From NCBI RefSeq assembly GCF_028858725.1, contig NC_084760.1, positions 65,291,867-65,355,866 of the forward strand: a stretch of DNA of 64,000 nucleotides. The letters are read 5' to 3'. Source of the stretch: Colius striatus. Taxonomy: Eukaryota > Chordata > Aves > Coliiformes > Coliidae. Shown here piece by piece: positions 43,792-57,100 of this stretch. Both the position numbers and the translations under genes were made by a program. Numbering within the stretch: the stretch's first letter is position 1; each line of letters begins with the position of its first letter. The notes below the pieces were generated by a model. The model was given only the letters and a program-made list of their open reading frames with translations, did no database searches and was not told the DNA's origin.

Positions 43792-46700
43792 ATTTTCATC
43801 CTTCTCATTGCAATCCATTTTTGCCTAAGGTAAGTAGACACCTCGTGGACTGTGGGAAGTGGAAGATCAGAGGTTTGATCGAGTTGACAGTATGTTTTAC
43901 CACTATGAGTATGCCACTATGTATATCCTCTATTGGCACTGCAAAGGGAAAAAAAACTAACCACTTCCTTCAGGGATTTTTTTTTCAGCTGGGATTTGAA
44001 AAGCCAGGAATTGATGCTTTTGACAGAAAAAAGGAGACTCCCTTCTTTAAACAGGTTGTCTCCACACAGTCTGAAATACAGAGTGGAGGAAGAAGACTTT
44101 TGAACAAGATTACACACTTTTACTTTAGTCAAGAAAGCAGGGGTGACCTAGTGGTCACAGACACACGATCTAATTCGTCTGAGCTGTTCCATGAAGACGA
44201 GCTGTGTGAGGAGCAATGTGCTTTGGTGCCTTGAGACGTTTGTCTCAATACAATTCCTCTGCTCAGGGACTGAGAGATAGTAAAACCTAATCAATTCACA
44301 GCCATGCCAAGTTGCAAACAAGCCTCTTGGTGTGAGCCACAGAAGCCTTACAAGCACTTCTGCTAAAATCATGTTACCAGCATGTGCAGGACTGGAGCAC
44401 CATATGCCTGACATCCCAGTGCTATGGTGGCCACTCTCTTCCTTGCCCATTGCCTCACCTGAGCTGTGGTCCTTGTGGTGTCCATCTGCTCTGAAGGCTG
44501 AATTGAGCATATTCCTTATTCTTTGGATGTCCTGACTGTGAGCACTGGTGTGTGGTGACAGTGCTTTCTGCTCTGCGTGCAGCAGTCTGGCCCATGCTGC
44601 CCAGGCTTGGGGGCTCAGGGAGGGCTTCAGCCTGCAGAACTGGCACTGATGTCTATGGTTCTTGACATGCTGGGGAGGAGGCAGCTTGGAAGGACCCCAG
44701 GCCTGTAGTCTTAAGAGCTGATCACCCATCAGTGAAAGAGATGATGATAGATGGAGTACTCTACAGTGGCATCATTGGAGGCAACTGCAGAACTGTTGAA
44801 TTCTTCTAAGCCCTGAGTCACCTGTGGGTTATTTGTCAGATTGCCTTTCTAGCTTTGTTAAGAGACATCTGGAGAGAATTTTACTTGTGGCAGTTTGTTG
44901 CAAAGGGCAAATGTGCTTAGTTGTTTTCCCCCGCACTCAGTTTTGCCAGTGACACCTGGTCATGCTGCCTTTTCCCTCACTGGAGATACAGACCATGATT
45001 TTCCTAATTTTAGAAAGAGAAAGTCTGTCTTTTTAGAGATGAGGTGTGTGTTGTACAGCCTAATGTTAAGACTTTCATTTGTTTTATTGTAATAATGCTT
45101 TAAACACATTCATTGTCCTTGACCAAAACTGGTTTCTTCAATGATCTGTGTATTCATACTTTCATTAAAGGAAGGATCCCTCTCTGTGTGATGGCTTGGC
45201 TTTGCATCACGGGGTCTGAGACTTTTTCAGTTCTTTGCACTCGCTTCTGCCACATCCTAATTATTTTAGTCTGCCAGCACTGACCAATTACAGGCTAAGG
45301 AGTTTGAGATCAGGATGAACCATCTTGTGCTCCAAATTACTGTTTTGTTTTGCTGATTTTCTCTAAACAGGAACCCAAAGGAAATGAGTTACTGCCAGAA
45401 AACTGCCCCTTCGAAACAACTAAAAAACTTAAAGAACTGGCATTTGCAGGTCAGTAAGCTGCCTGTCATGTAAATCCCAGGTCCCAGGCTTTATATTCCT
45501 TGTCCTGTGTGATGCATACAGAGAACAATTAATGGGAACAATTAATTAACATTAGTTGATGTGGATGGTTCAGCTACTAATCTCTCTTGTGCACAGTGTA
45601 GAAAAAGAGTGAAAATAGGATGTGTTTGGGGAACATGAGAGACAAAATTGTGTAGACAGTGTATAGCTGTCCCAGAGCAGAGCAGATAAGAAATTTGCTT
45701 CCAGGTGCCAAGAATTGTTTGTGAGTGCCAGGAACACATCCTTTGCGCAGCACTTTGTCCATTAAGAAGTGAGGAAGATTGTGTTTCATGTGTACCATAT
45801 AGATAACACTATAGTCATAATGTAGGGATGGAAACTGATCATCCTCATCAGCCACTTTTATTAACCTCCAGCAGCTGCTTCTAGAAAGCTTCCAACTGTA
45901 TTCTCAGCTCTTGCAACCCTCTGGCAAGTGTATCTGGCAAGCATGGAAAGGGCTAGATAGAAAGGCAGGTGTCTATCTCCTCACTTCATGTTTTGCTACT
46001 GCACCTGCCCTGATTTGTTTAGTGATAATTTATTGGTAAAATGGCATCTGTTTCCCAGCTTAACACAATTATATTCAGGGGCTGTCTCTGTGGCCAGTTA
46101 AAGCCACTGAAACTGATTTCAGCAGCAAATTTCTGGTTTTACACTAAGTTGGAACAGAAGATTCATTTTCAGCTTGAAAACAATTCTAGGCAGGGTCTTC
46201 TTGTCTGGACAATGTCTTCTGTCTGAGTCTAGAGGCACAGCATATTTTTCATGGCAGTGAGCCTAGCCCTGCTTTTTCCTGGATAGGAGGATTTGGAGAT
46301 GTGACCACCTTTTGGGCTGGACATGGTCACAGCTATACAAAATTGCCAGCCTATATTGGCAAATGATCTGCCACAGCACCTTTTTCGCTCTTGCATCTAT
46401 TCCTGTCATTGGAGTGTATCTGAACTCGCTGTGTCTGCAGTGACAAAGCTTACTTTGGCTTTGCAGTCTGTTGAGGCTGAAAAGAGTGAAAACCCAGTGT
46501 TTTTTTCATTGTCATCCTGCACCTGGCCATGCAGAAGAGTAAAGATTTATTTTTCTACCTGTTGGACCTTGGGGATGCCATTTTACTCCTCTGTGTCTCA
46601 GCCCTCAGCATGCCCTGGAATGACAGTGGCCTCACTGGAGAGGTGGGAGGAGAGATTGGGGACTATTACTCACAAAGTCCTGGGGTGAGATGGTTGTTCT

Positions 46701-47221
46701 GGAACATGATTGCCTTCAGGGAATATTGCTGCTGAGTGCTCTTGCAGCTGCTGGGCTTATTGCCTGAAACTGACATGGGAAGAGAGAAAAGTCCAACCCC
46801 CTTAACTGGCTGCAGACCCTCTCTGTGGCAATCCCTCACGTTTTTTTACTAGGCGTGATGCCAAATAGCCTGTTGCATGCCTTGGCAGCACGCGGCTCTG
46901 GAGCAGTCCCCTGTTCCTGCCCTTCTCTGTGAAGGTGCACTCGCTGATTCTTGTGGCATTAACAAAGCCATGGGGCTGATCTTGGCACTGCCCCCAGGGT
47001 CCTTCCTGTAATGCCACTGCTCCTGGGCAAGGACAAGGCTACAGAAAAATCTGAGCACATAGTTTTACCCAAAAGGTCAAGAGAGGATGATGCTCAGAGG
47101 TGATGAGGTGATGCTCAGAGATTCCGTGAGCTGACCAAGCGGGGAGGCGCAGGTGCCACCCATTGCCATCTGAGTTAACCCATCCCCTGGGTGCAGGGTT
47201 TGTGTAAGGGGACAGGTCTGA
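43792..47221. other. Intergenic DNA between ACSS1 and APMAP
   Basis: Contains open frames of 137 (+, 43821-44234) and 193 codons (-, 44148-44729) without recognisable domains, and an exon-like segment at 45371-45449. No confirmed gene. Confidence 0.5.
45371..45449 (+). other. Exon-like segment between the genes (unconfirmed)
   Basis: 79 bases lie between a good acceptor (TTTTCTCTAAACAG) and a good donor (GCAG|GTCAGT). Two of three frames are open; one reads EPKGNELLPENCPFETTKKL and on. No matching partner exon was found. It could be an alternative 3' exon of ACSS1, an untranslated APMAP exon, or chance. Confidence 0.25.
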
Positions 47222-47590
47222 TGAGGAGCATCTGAGGGAGTGACAGTGTTTCACCTGGAGAAAGCCGAGAGGAGACATGATCACTCTCTACAACTACATG
47301 ATAGGGAGTTGTAGTGAGGTGGAGGTCAGTTTCTTCTCTCTAGTAATGAATGATGGGACAAGAGAAAATGGGCTCAAGTTGTGTCATGCAGATTTAGACA
47401 TTAGGAAGAACTTTTTCACTGAAAGGATGGTTAGACACTGCCCGGGGTGGTGGTGGAGCCCCCATCTCTTGAGATGTTTGAAAGACACATAGATGAGGTG
47501 CAGAGGGACATGGGTTAGTGGTGGGCTTGGCAGTGTGAGTGGTTGAATTCGACGATCTTAAAGGTCTTTTCCAACTGTTATGATTCTACG
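47222..47590 (+). mobile_element. CR1 retroposon fragment next to the APMAP CpG island
   Basis: Runs from 'ctgagggagtgacagtgtttcacctggag' through 'ttagacattaggaagaactttttcactgaaaggatgg' and 'agggacatgggttagtggtgggcttggcag' to 'cgatcttaaaggtcttttccaactgttatgattctacg'. The 3' terminus is intact, and the CpG island begins within about 20 bases of it. Confidence 0.94.
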
Positions 47591-47848
47591 ACGTCCAGAG
47601 GGGCTCACAGGCCGTACCTGCCTCTGAGAGCCAGCGAGAGCCTTGCTTTCGGCGTCCCTCAGACCCCCGGAGGCCGCCTCGTCTCTCCGGGGGAAGCACC
47701 CGCTGCCTGCCGCCCTTCGCCACGCGGTTCCCTGGCGCCATCTCGCGGGCGCCTGAGGCTGGGGCTCGCCGTACCCGGCGGAGAGGCGGCTGCAGCAGCG
47801 GCCCTGCCCACCGGAACCCCCGGGATCGCCGTGGAAGCGGAGTTAATC

Positions 47849-48043
47849 ATGAGCCGCACCGGCGGAACGGACCCTGCGGCGGCCGCGGCGACGGAGCGGC
47901 CTCACCCTCAGAGCCGCAGGGGCGGCTCCCGCCCACCTGAGCGGCGGCGGGGGCGTGTCCCGGGGGCCGGGCGGGCGGCTCCGTGTGGGGGTGTGGAGAG
48001 GGCGGGGCGGCGGCGCTGGGTCGCGGCGGTAGCGGCAGCATGA
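47849..48043 (+). other. Possible upstream open reading frame of APMAP
   Basis: An ATG at 47849 opens a 64-codon frame that ends with TGA at 48041-48043, so stop and APMAP start overlap as ATGA. It matters only if transcription begins upstream of 47849, which cannot be told from the sequence. Its Arg/Ala/Gly-rich product looks like translated GC-rich DNA. Confidence 0.3.
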
Positions 48044-48131
48044 ATGAGGCGGAGGGACTACGGCAGCGGCGGCCTTTCCGTCCGCAGGTCATCACTGAGG
48101 ACACCCCGGCGCAGGAGGCTAAGGAGGGCAG
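48040..48131 (+). CDS. APMAP: APMAP coding exon 1: cytosolic N-terminus
   Basis: Residues 1-30 plus two bases. The start codon lies in GCAGCATGA; the peptide LRQRRPFRPQV follows, conserved with mammals and positively charged, which fits a cytosolic N-terminus. Donor GCAG|GTGGGG. Confidence 0.95.
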
Positions 48132-51100
48132 GTGGGGCTCGGCCCGGGCTCCTTCGGCGGGAGAGGGAAGAGGGGCCTGTGGTGGGGGTGGGGCAGGCCT
48201 CGCTTGAGGGGAGAGGAGGGCCGCGCCACGGTGGGCGGTGTGGCGAGGGGTGCCGAGGCGTCTCGGTGTTAGGGAGCATTCAGCTTGACCGAAGAGGAGG
48301 GCTCACTCTGGCTGGGGAGCCGAGGAGGAGGTTTGGCGGTGAGTGGGTTGGGGATCCCGGCCCGACCCGGGGCTGTAGGGCCGGGATCCCCAACCTGAGG
48401 GGAACGTGTGTGAGAAGGGTGGTGGGAGGGGGTGGAGTCTTCAACGGCCTGGCCTGGCCTGGCCTGACCTGAACCGACCCGACCCGACCTGGTTGAGGGA
48501 GGCCGTGGCCTAGGTCAGAGTACGCTGGGAGAGGCCGTCCTGGCGAGATGGGGTGGAGGGGGCTCAGCAGGCTGCCGCGGGCATGGGGAACCAGGCCTCG
48601 GTTCCCCTCGCTTGGCTGGTGGCATAGTCTGATGCTAGGCAACCATGGCTGTCCGGCTGTGGGCACCCCCGGCCTCCCTGCGCCCCGGCTCCACGGCAGG
48701 TGCCTCGCTACCTAGTGTGTGTGCTGCTACCGAAGGTGGCTGACAGAAAGGAGGAGGGGTTTGGGCAGGGCCTGCACATCTGCTTCTGCTGAGCTGCGGG
48801 AAGGACTTTTAACAAAAAACCCCATAGTGTTTGGTCTTTTTGTTTATTTGTTTTGTTTTTTCTTTGAGTTTAAGTACAGTTTATCTTTTGCTAGTCAAGA
48901 AATACCACAGTTATCCGTTTGTGGCTTGCACAGATTTACTGGGAGTGTGATCAAGTCCTGTATAACTTGTTAGTCTGTTTATATTTGGTAATAGTTTAAT
49001 GAGTAATCTGCAGTTTGAAGACTGATCTGTATGCGTCTGAGAGTGAGCAACCGTATAAATAAAGTCCATCTGTTTGTAGCCAAGTTAAAGGAACTTCCAT
49101 TTACAATTTTCTGTTTAGGAATCTCGTAACTAAAGGCGATAGCTACAATAATAACGTGGTATTTACTTCCACTGAATAAAGCATTTGATGACTTGTAGTA
49201 CTTTGGGTTAACCATCACTGGGCCTCTTCTGATTTGGGTACCTTTTGGATTTTTATCTCTGCCTTCAGAGTCATCAGAATGAAAGACTGTATGGTGGCTT
49301 GCACTTGCAGCACTTGTTTTTGAATGCTCTCCATCAGCATCTCAGCTTGAGAGACCTTTCTGACTCCAGCCTCTCTTGGTAACTTTGGTCAAATCAGTTT
49401 AATTTCTGGGGCTCCAGCAATCATAACAGAATATCCACAGGTCCAATTCTCATGAGACTGTCCTGGAACCAGTGGAAACCAGTGGAAAAGATTATGGAGG
49501 CAGCCCTTTTTCTGGCTAGGAGCTGTGGCAGAAACTCTTGGTAATGGTTGCTTTCCCCTACGGCCCTCCAACAGCTATCCTGCCAGGAGAATGAGACAGC
49601 CTGTACTGCTGGTTATGGTGACAGTCTTGCCAGCCTGTCTTCAGCAGCTGGTACAATGGCTTCTCTTTTTAGTTCGTAGTGACAACTAAATTGCTGCAGG
49701 TATAGCTGTAGTCCTGGTAGCTCCCATTCTTGAGATTTGTGATTGGAGTCCTTGTGGGATTAATTATCAAAGACACAATTAGCTAAGGGTTTCAGTTTTG
49801 TTTATCATTGTTGGTGAAGCATTGCTTCAGTGATTCTTTCCAGCGACCAGTCAGTATGTGATAGTTGTAGCTCTCCTATATTGGTTATGTTCTATTTATT
49901 TACTTTTATATGAATTTGCAGCAGCTACCTTCTAGTTTTCTTTTAAAAAAAAAAAAATTGTGTTTCATTTAAATTCTCATGGTTTCAGCAGTGTCTAACA
50001 TAGGCGTTGCAGTGTATAGGCTGAAGTTGTGTTTGCTTGCCACCTCATTCTTCCTGCATTTTTCCTTCATTGTCAGTTCCTTGCAAGTTTGAATAAGGAT
50101 CAGAAGCATGACCTTTACTTAAAACATGCTTTCAGGAGCTTTAATTAAGTTGCCTTTGGCAGATGAGTTCCCATTCATCTCTGTGCATCCTTTTGTGTGA
50201 GCTGTTCTAAGCTGTCACAAAGATGCTCAGGTATCTGCTGACAGTACTTTAAACTTGTAGTATCGAGCTTTCATCTTCTGCAGGACAGTGGAAGGGCAGG
50301 ACTGACAGATGAAGTGTTTATGTATACTTTGGGATTGCCTGGTGTCTCTACCATCCGCTCTTGATTTCAGATCCATGGAAATACAGACTGTGAGGCTGTT
50401 GCTTCCTTGAGACATCTACTGTTAGAGTAGGAAGTGCCAAATTCTTCTAATTAATTATAAGGGCAGCCTGTCTCTTGGAGGTATGAAAAGGTCAGTGCAG
50501 ATAAGAAAGCTTGTTTGAAGCAGTTTCCCAGCCTGGTCCAGCTCAGGTAGAGACAGGCTGAGTGTTTCAACGCTGCTGAAGTTCATAATGGAAATGCTCT
50601 ACTCATCAGTGTGCAAAATGGGATGTTATTTTTAATATATCTGAGAGCAGAAATACTTGGGCACCCTGGTGGAAAGGAGGTCCCCTCAGGTGGTGAGTGC
50701 CTTGGGCGATCTGGGGTAAGTTTGGTGACGAACGTCAGAAATGCTAATAGCACTTCTTGGAGCAGGCTGAACTGTCAGTGGGCTCTGGGCTAGCAGCAGT
50801 GGCACCTCTTGTGATAGCAGGCTGTCAGCATCCCTGTAGCAGTTACTTTAGCACAGCCTGGGGATTTGCTTGGTGGCTTATGACAGCTCGTTGGGCACTG
50901 TAGCACTGTGCATGCAAGCAGTGACCAAATCCAGCCTTAGTCCTGTCCTTGCTGTTCCAGATGATAATGCCAAAGGTTACCTTGGTGCAAGTACACGTCA
51001 TTAGCTCCTCAGTTGTGATATATGTGTTTGGGGCAGTTCATATTCTTACTGCCTGGATGGTTGGCTAATGAAGGGCAAAGCAATGGAAGTGGTCCAAGGA

Positions 51101-54100
51101 TTAATGCAGAACCATCAGGCACTGTTTGTCATTGTTTCACTGATAGTGCAAGGAGGATAGCTGGCTGAGCCAGTGAATGGTTCAGGGTAGCTAAAATTGT
51201 GGGAACTGCTTTTCCAATTCAAAGCTAGGATTTGTTGAGTTTGACTCTGTACTTTCATCTGTAAATGCCTGTTTGATGCTTCTGAACTTGCTGAGGACAA
51301 ACTTTATATTTCTACTGTGGAAGAACTGTTACTTTTCTGTTCTGTGATTTGATGGGTCAGTAGAAGATACTTAACCTCTTTTGTGTGCTGGAGCTTGAGT
51401 TTAAAACCAAGGTTCACTAAGTTGTGCAAACATTCATTTAACTTCCTCTGATGTTAGTTAAGTTGAACTTTTCCATCCCAGCACAAATTTAGGATTAAAG
51501 CAGTACCAAAACTGAATATCAAGTTAAAAACCCCCAACCAAACAACATTGCCTCCCACCATTACTTGGATGTTGTTTATTTTTGTTTTAAGTCAGCTGTA
51601 ACTTGCAGCATGTGTGAAACCTGTACGTGAGAATAATCTGTCTTGTATGATGCTAGTACACTGAGACTGGATGAATATCCCCATCTCTTATCCTAATAAG
51701 TTCAAAGGGGACCTTAAAGGGCAGTCAGGATGGGCAAGTAGTTGTAGTTTCTTTTGTAAAGAAAGTGGGCCATTAAAGAATCTCTAAAGAGTTTTGTACC
51801 TCAAAACAGTTTATGTGTTAATCCTATCTCTTGCCTGGTTTTGGCAGTACTTACAGCGGCAAAGTGTTCCGTGTTACCTTCTTGGCTTTGGCTGCATCTC
51901 TAACGGTGCCCCTGCTTGGAGTAACGGTTCTACTGGATTGTCCTATAGACCCTCAGCCTATAAGGTAAATTGTTGCTTTGTTTTGAAATAAGTGTTACTG
52001 AAAAGCATAACTTTTTGTACGTGTTCTGTTGGTTTTGGCAGGTTTGGGTTGTTTTTTTTTTTCAGGAACAAGTGTCAACCATGTAAAGAGGTTCTAACCG
52101 GATTAAGAGTTGTGATTGAGTGTGATGGCAGTTGCCAAGTCTTGCTTCTGAGCCGTCTTGTGTGTAGTTGTTTGTCACTACTGATCATTGAAAGACGTGA
52201 ATTACTTTGATCCAGAACATTATTTTTCTGATGCCCAAGCTGTCAGTGAAGCTTGTGATTAGTTATATACACGCTTGCCATCTGTGAGGCAAGAGCTCCA
52301 TTTTCACTAAGCACCAAGCTGTACCCCCACTATTGTAGTTCTGTCACAGAGAGGCTGTTTGTCTGAGAATGGAAATTGAACTGGATAACTTGACTGAGTT
52401 GATTTGGTGCTTTGTACCATTGGAATCATATGGTGATGTTATATTTAAATGCAGATCCCATGAAGCAGTGCAGCTAGGTGATTTCTCCCCTGCCTGAATT
52501 CATAAACATGTGAATTGAGGTCTGTATCAAATGCGTGGTTTAATAGTGAATCAACTGTGTGAGATTTGACCTGTGTGGTATTTTGAAGTAAGTGAAAATG
52601 CTCAGTCTGCTAAACACCCAAGAATTTCTTAAGAAGGAACAACACCACTGTAAATATCTCTAGAGTTGAAAGAAACTGTAAATGTGATAGAGTAGTACTT
52701 AGAAGTCTGGCCAATAGGCTATTAGACATAGGCTGTTTCATTGCAAATCATAATGAAATGCTTTCTACTGTGGTTGGGTTTAACAAAAACTAATTCCCTG
52801 AAATGCATTGCAAACTGAACTGTAATTCTGAAAGCCAGTAGGATGTCATGCTTTTCCTGTTATACAGTCCTGGTCTGATTCTTGTCCAGGGTAACAGTAT
52901 TCTACATGCTTACATTTATTACTCTCAGTCCTGTTTATAGGACCTGGCGAATTATTCTTCCTGCCCAAATCACTGGCTTATATTGCTGTACATTCTTGAT
53001 TAGCATCTTAGCTTCACTGCCAGAAGTGGTTCCACCTTGTGCAATAGATAGGGTGATTCATGTGATGTTTATGAAATGTTTTGAAAAAGCTCAAGCAGGT
53101 AGATGCCATCTGAACCAATTTCTTCAGTGAAAGAACATGTAGAAGTCTTGTTTGCCAATAGTGATATCATTACTGTAAGCCTTTGGAAATTGCAAGGCAT
53201 AGAGGAGAAAAAAAAAATAGATATGATCTGTAAAATTCCTGCAACTGGTTTATTTCCAAGTTTCTCTATGAGTCTGTGTTGGATAATATCGATCCCAGGG
53301 AGGATTTTCTGCTTGCATACAAAACTGTCCACAGTTCCCAGCAAATGAGTTCTGAAGCCTGTTATCATAATCTGAAACTCTCTAATGCTTGGAAGAAGGG
53401 ATGGCAATGTGTTAGCATTGTGAAGACAACTCTGCTGTAAATCTTCTTGGGGCTTTGCCACTGCAGCAATACATAGTTAAAGGAAAGTTTGCTGTCTGTA
53501 ACCAGACAGACAAAAGTGTGTATTGTTTTCCTCCTTCTGGACTATCTCTGTTGTAAACCTGTTTTCCTCAATTGTCATGGCTTTTATAGATTGCAATTTC
53601 ATTTGACTTTTTTCCCCACAGTCACTGAGGCCCTAGAAATTGTAATGGTTTCGCTGTATGAGTGATAGAGTTGCAGTGTGGTTAGTGACAAGTAGGTCAT
53701 GGATCCTATGAACCTGGGCAACTTGTGGAGCCAAGCGTTGGCTTTTTAAGATTCTACAGGTGAAAGGCATTTGCTTTATGGCCTTATAAGGAGTTAGTTT
53801 GAAAAAGTAATTGGAAAATTACCTCCAAATTTGGCCTAGGGAGCTTTAGCAAACTCTTGTGAGTGAACACCTAATGAGCTTACCACCCTAGATATGTGTG
53901 CGTCTTATGGCAATAACTTGAAATCCTTAGCTCATGGAGACTGAGACGACTTATGTATGTGCTCTTAAAAACGTGAGAGACCAAAAGATACTTGAATTTG
54001 TCAGCACAATTGAGGCTGGCTTTGAAGCACAATGCTTTGGAGCCTGGAATTGAAGTTGTATAGGTGTCTTACTGCTTCCCTTCTCTGTATCTCTGTAGTT

Positions 54101-57100
54101 ATTTGGAATTCCAGTTAGCTTGAACCTGGCTATTATGTGAATAAGGCCTTGCAAGACTGGACCTTATTTTGTAATTTTCTGATTTCAGGTCAATACCCTT
54201 TAAGTTTCCGTGCAACTTAAAGGAATAAGTTGTTCTTTCTCAATGGGAATGCGTTCAAGTCATCAGCAATATGTTTCAGTATTGTATGAAGGCATGTGTG
54301 CCCTAGTGCTCAAACCACTGAAACACTTTTTTCCCCTTAGTAGTATGTCAATTAGTAATTACAAATTATTTTTTCCCCACGATGAAAATGCTATACAGTG
54401 TCAGATCTTTGTAATTTGTAAAATGCCAGGCTTTAAAACGTTAAAACCTTTTTGCTTAGGAATTTGCATATATCTGCTTAGGAAAAATACACTTTCACAA
54501 ACAACTCATTCAGCTAAATAAAAAAGCAATTGTTCTTTTGCCTTGTGGCAATGCACAAATCCTTTGCCCACGTGTAAGACAGATGAACTGGGAATGCAGT
54601 GTTGAAAGTGTATAGATTTCCAGATACGCCATAGGAACAGATAACTGCAAATTTTCTAAACAGCAGAACCAGAAAATTATGACTGTTGATGAACAAGAGT
54701 CAATTTCTCAGTTTATCATCTGTGTCTTCTTTTTTTGAAATACGCTGTATGTAAACCAGAGGTCAGGTTTGCAGGAGCTGGCAAACTAGGAAAGAAATTA
54801 TCTGATGGGTTGCTCAAGAGCATTTGCAGATGTGTGTGAAGGATCACGAGGTCTGTTGTGTTTTGCAGTTTGAAGGAACCTCCCCTCCTGGCGGGTGTGC
54901 TAGAGCCCAATACTGAGTTACGGAAAGCCGAGCGCTTATGGGAAAATCAGCTGGTGGGACCGGAGTCCATTGTCAATATTGGGGGTAAGCACTGACAAAA
55001 ATAAGCTTTTAAAGGAGCATCTTGACAGTTTGCTCCATCAAGAAAGGTTTGTTCAGCAATATACCTCTTGGATAACAAGCTGTGGAAGTTATTCTGAATA
55101 TGCATATTTTTGTGTTATGCAGCAAAGTCTGTGCTCTATGCTGCTTTTCTCCTCTTTCCCCATCATAGAATAAATCTTGTTGCCAGATTAAAAATCTCTG
55201 TCTTCCAGGACTGAAAACATCTGCAGTGTAGTTCACGGCTACTTACAGTTGGAGGAAGTGGTCCTGTTTTTCATGTCTAACTTTCAACTGGGAAATAATA
55301 TTTGCAGGGTACTTCCTGCTCTTGCAATGCTCATTGCCTCTGAGGGAGCTGAGTTTGGTGCTGTTAACTTGTGCTTATATGTCAGAAAAAACTCTTCAAA
55401 TTTATAAACAATATAATTTACATTTTAGTGCTGTTGCGTGCCTTACAGATGTCATCCTGTACTTCTCTCATGGCATGTGTTCTCCCCAAATCACAAACCT
55501 GTGTCACCTTTGAGCAGTTTCCTAATGAGGTGGCTAGACTTGTAACAGCATGATACTCTCTTAGCATTAAGCCTGCTTTAAGCAGGGTTTTTTTCCTGTG
55601 CCTCCTGAAGTAGGGTATAAGGCTAGAAACAACTGCTTAGATTAATCCTTGACTGTTCCAATGTGAAAAGGAAAGGTTGTGAGAGTTGCAAGCAAGGCTC
55701 TTACTGAAATAGCCTTCAGTACAAGAGGTGCTCAGCAGCCATGTCATTTACTTTCCTTCTGCTGTCTTTTCTAGTAAATTTAAGACAATATTTTAAAAAA
55801 TTATTTTACCCAGCAAGAAACTGCTTTAATTTTTTCCTCAGACTGTGCTTTTTCTGCTTATCTCTGTTAGCAGTGTGCCAAAGCAATTACTTGAAGCCAC
55901 TGATTCTTTTCTGTTACCTAGTTTCATCAATCTCATTGAAAACTCTTTAAGGAAACCATCCTGCTGACCTGTGGGTGAAATAATCAACCTGACTGGGAAT
56001 AAGTTTTATATGAATAAACATTGAAGTGTTCTTATTCCCTTTTAAAAGTGTAGTTAGCAAACATAAAGCTGCAGTTCAATTGGAGATGGAAAAGCACAAG
56101 CAATGGGCTCTATTTAATCTAATGGTCTTTCGTTTGATTTGGTTGTATTGAAAAGTTTGTGTGTGGTTTATATTCAGTGAATGTGTCTTATGCTATCCAC
56201 GTGCCTTGGTGTGAATACAGTAATTGAGCAATGCTTTTGATTTGAGTGGTTGTTCATTCGCTATGTCTTTTGTAATCCTTGTCCAGAACTGATAAAATAC
56301 GAGCACTGGCAGGTGTCCAGTAGCCTGTGTGGCCTATTTCAGAGTGAGAAGTTTTATCTAGTCAGTCACTCATTGAAGTGTAAGGTGGATGCAGTGCCTG
56401 GTCACATTTTATGATGTAGAAATCCAATGAGTAGCCATGAAGTTGTTAGTTCTACCTTTAACCAAGGATTTGGACCACTTATGGGTGAAAAGCTTCATAT
56501 CTGACTTTCATAATTCCTGAGGCTTAAGGCTTTCCTCTTCTTTTTCAGTTGGAAGAAATCTAACCAAATACTCTATTTGCCTTGATCTTTCCCCTTCCCT
56601 CTCTATACTTTTTGTTATGACTAAAGATGACTGTTGTTTCATTACATCTTGAATTAATTCTATTTTATGCTAGTAGAGGAATCATGTAGAAGGATGTCTG
56701 CCACTACAGTTCTGCAATCAAGCTAATAACACCAGTTGTTTTTGCAGATGTGCTATTTACTGGGACAGCTGATGGGAAGATTATCAAAATTGAAGATGGG
56801 GAAATACAAACTATAGCCAGAATTGGCCATGGTCCTTGTGGTGAGTGCCAGCTTCTGAATATACTATACCTGAAAACATTTGGGTCAGGACTTGTGTTGA
56901 TTAGACTGGTGTTCTGTCTGGATTGCTCATACAAGTGCATATCTTCCTCTGTAGACATTTGTAACATATTAATATATTTGTATGAATGAAGCATGGGTGG
57001 AAATATGTGTGTAAGCACTGGAATGAACAGCAGAGCAAAGGGCCAAAAGAATGGGAATGAGTTCCCTTGATAATAAAGGACACTTCCCAGTGATAAAATC

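Larger units (their letters stand above)
47610..48560 (+). promoter_or_regulatory. CpG island and probable promoter of APMAP
   Basis: Very CpG-rich from the CR1 edge through exon 1 into intron 1. GC-box-like runs (for example 'gagagggcggggcggcggcg' at 47996) lie just upstream of the start codon. No TATA box is evident. Confidence 0.8.

Noticed and set aside
43821..44234. 137-codon + strand frame after ACSS1
   Set aside because: Composition and context look like non-coding 3' flank; no similarity to a known family recognised.
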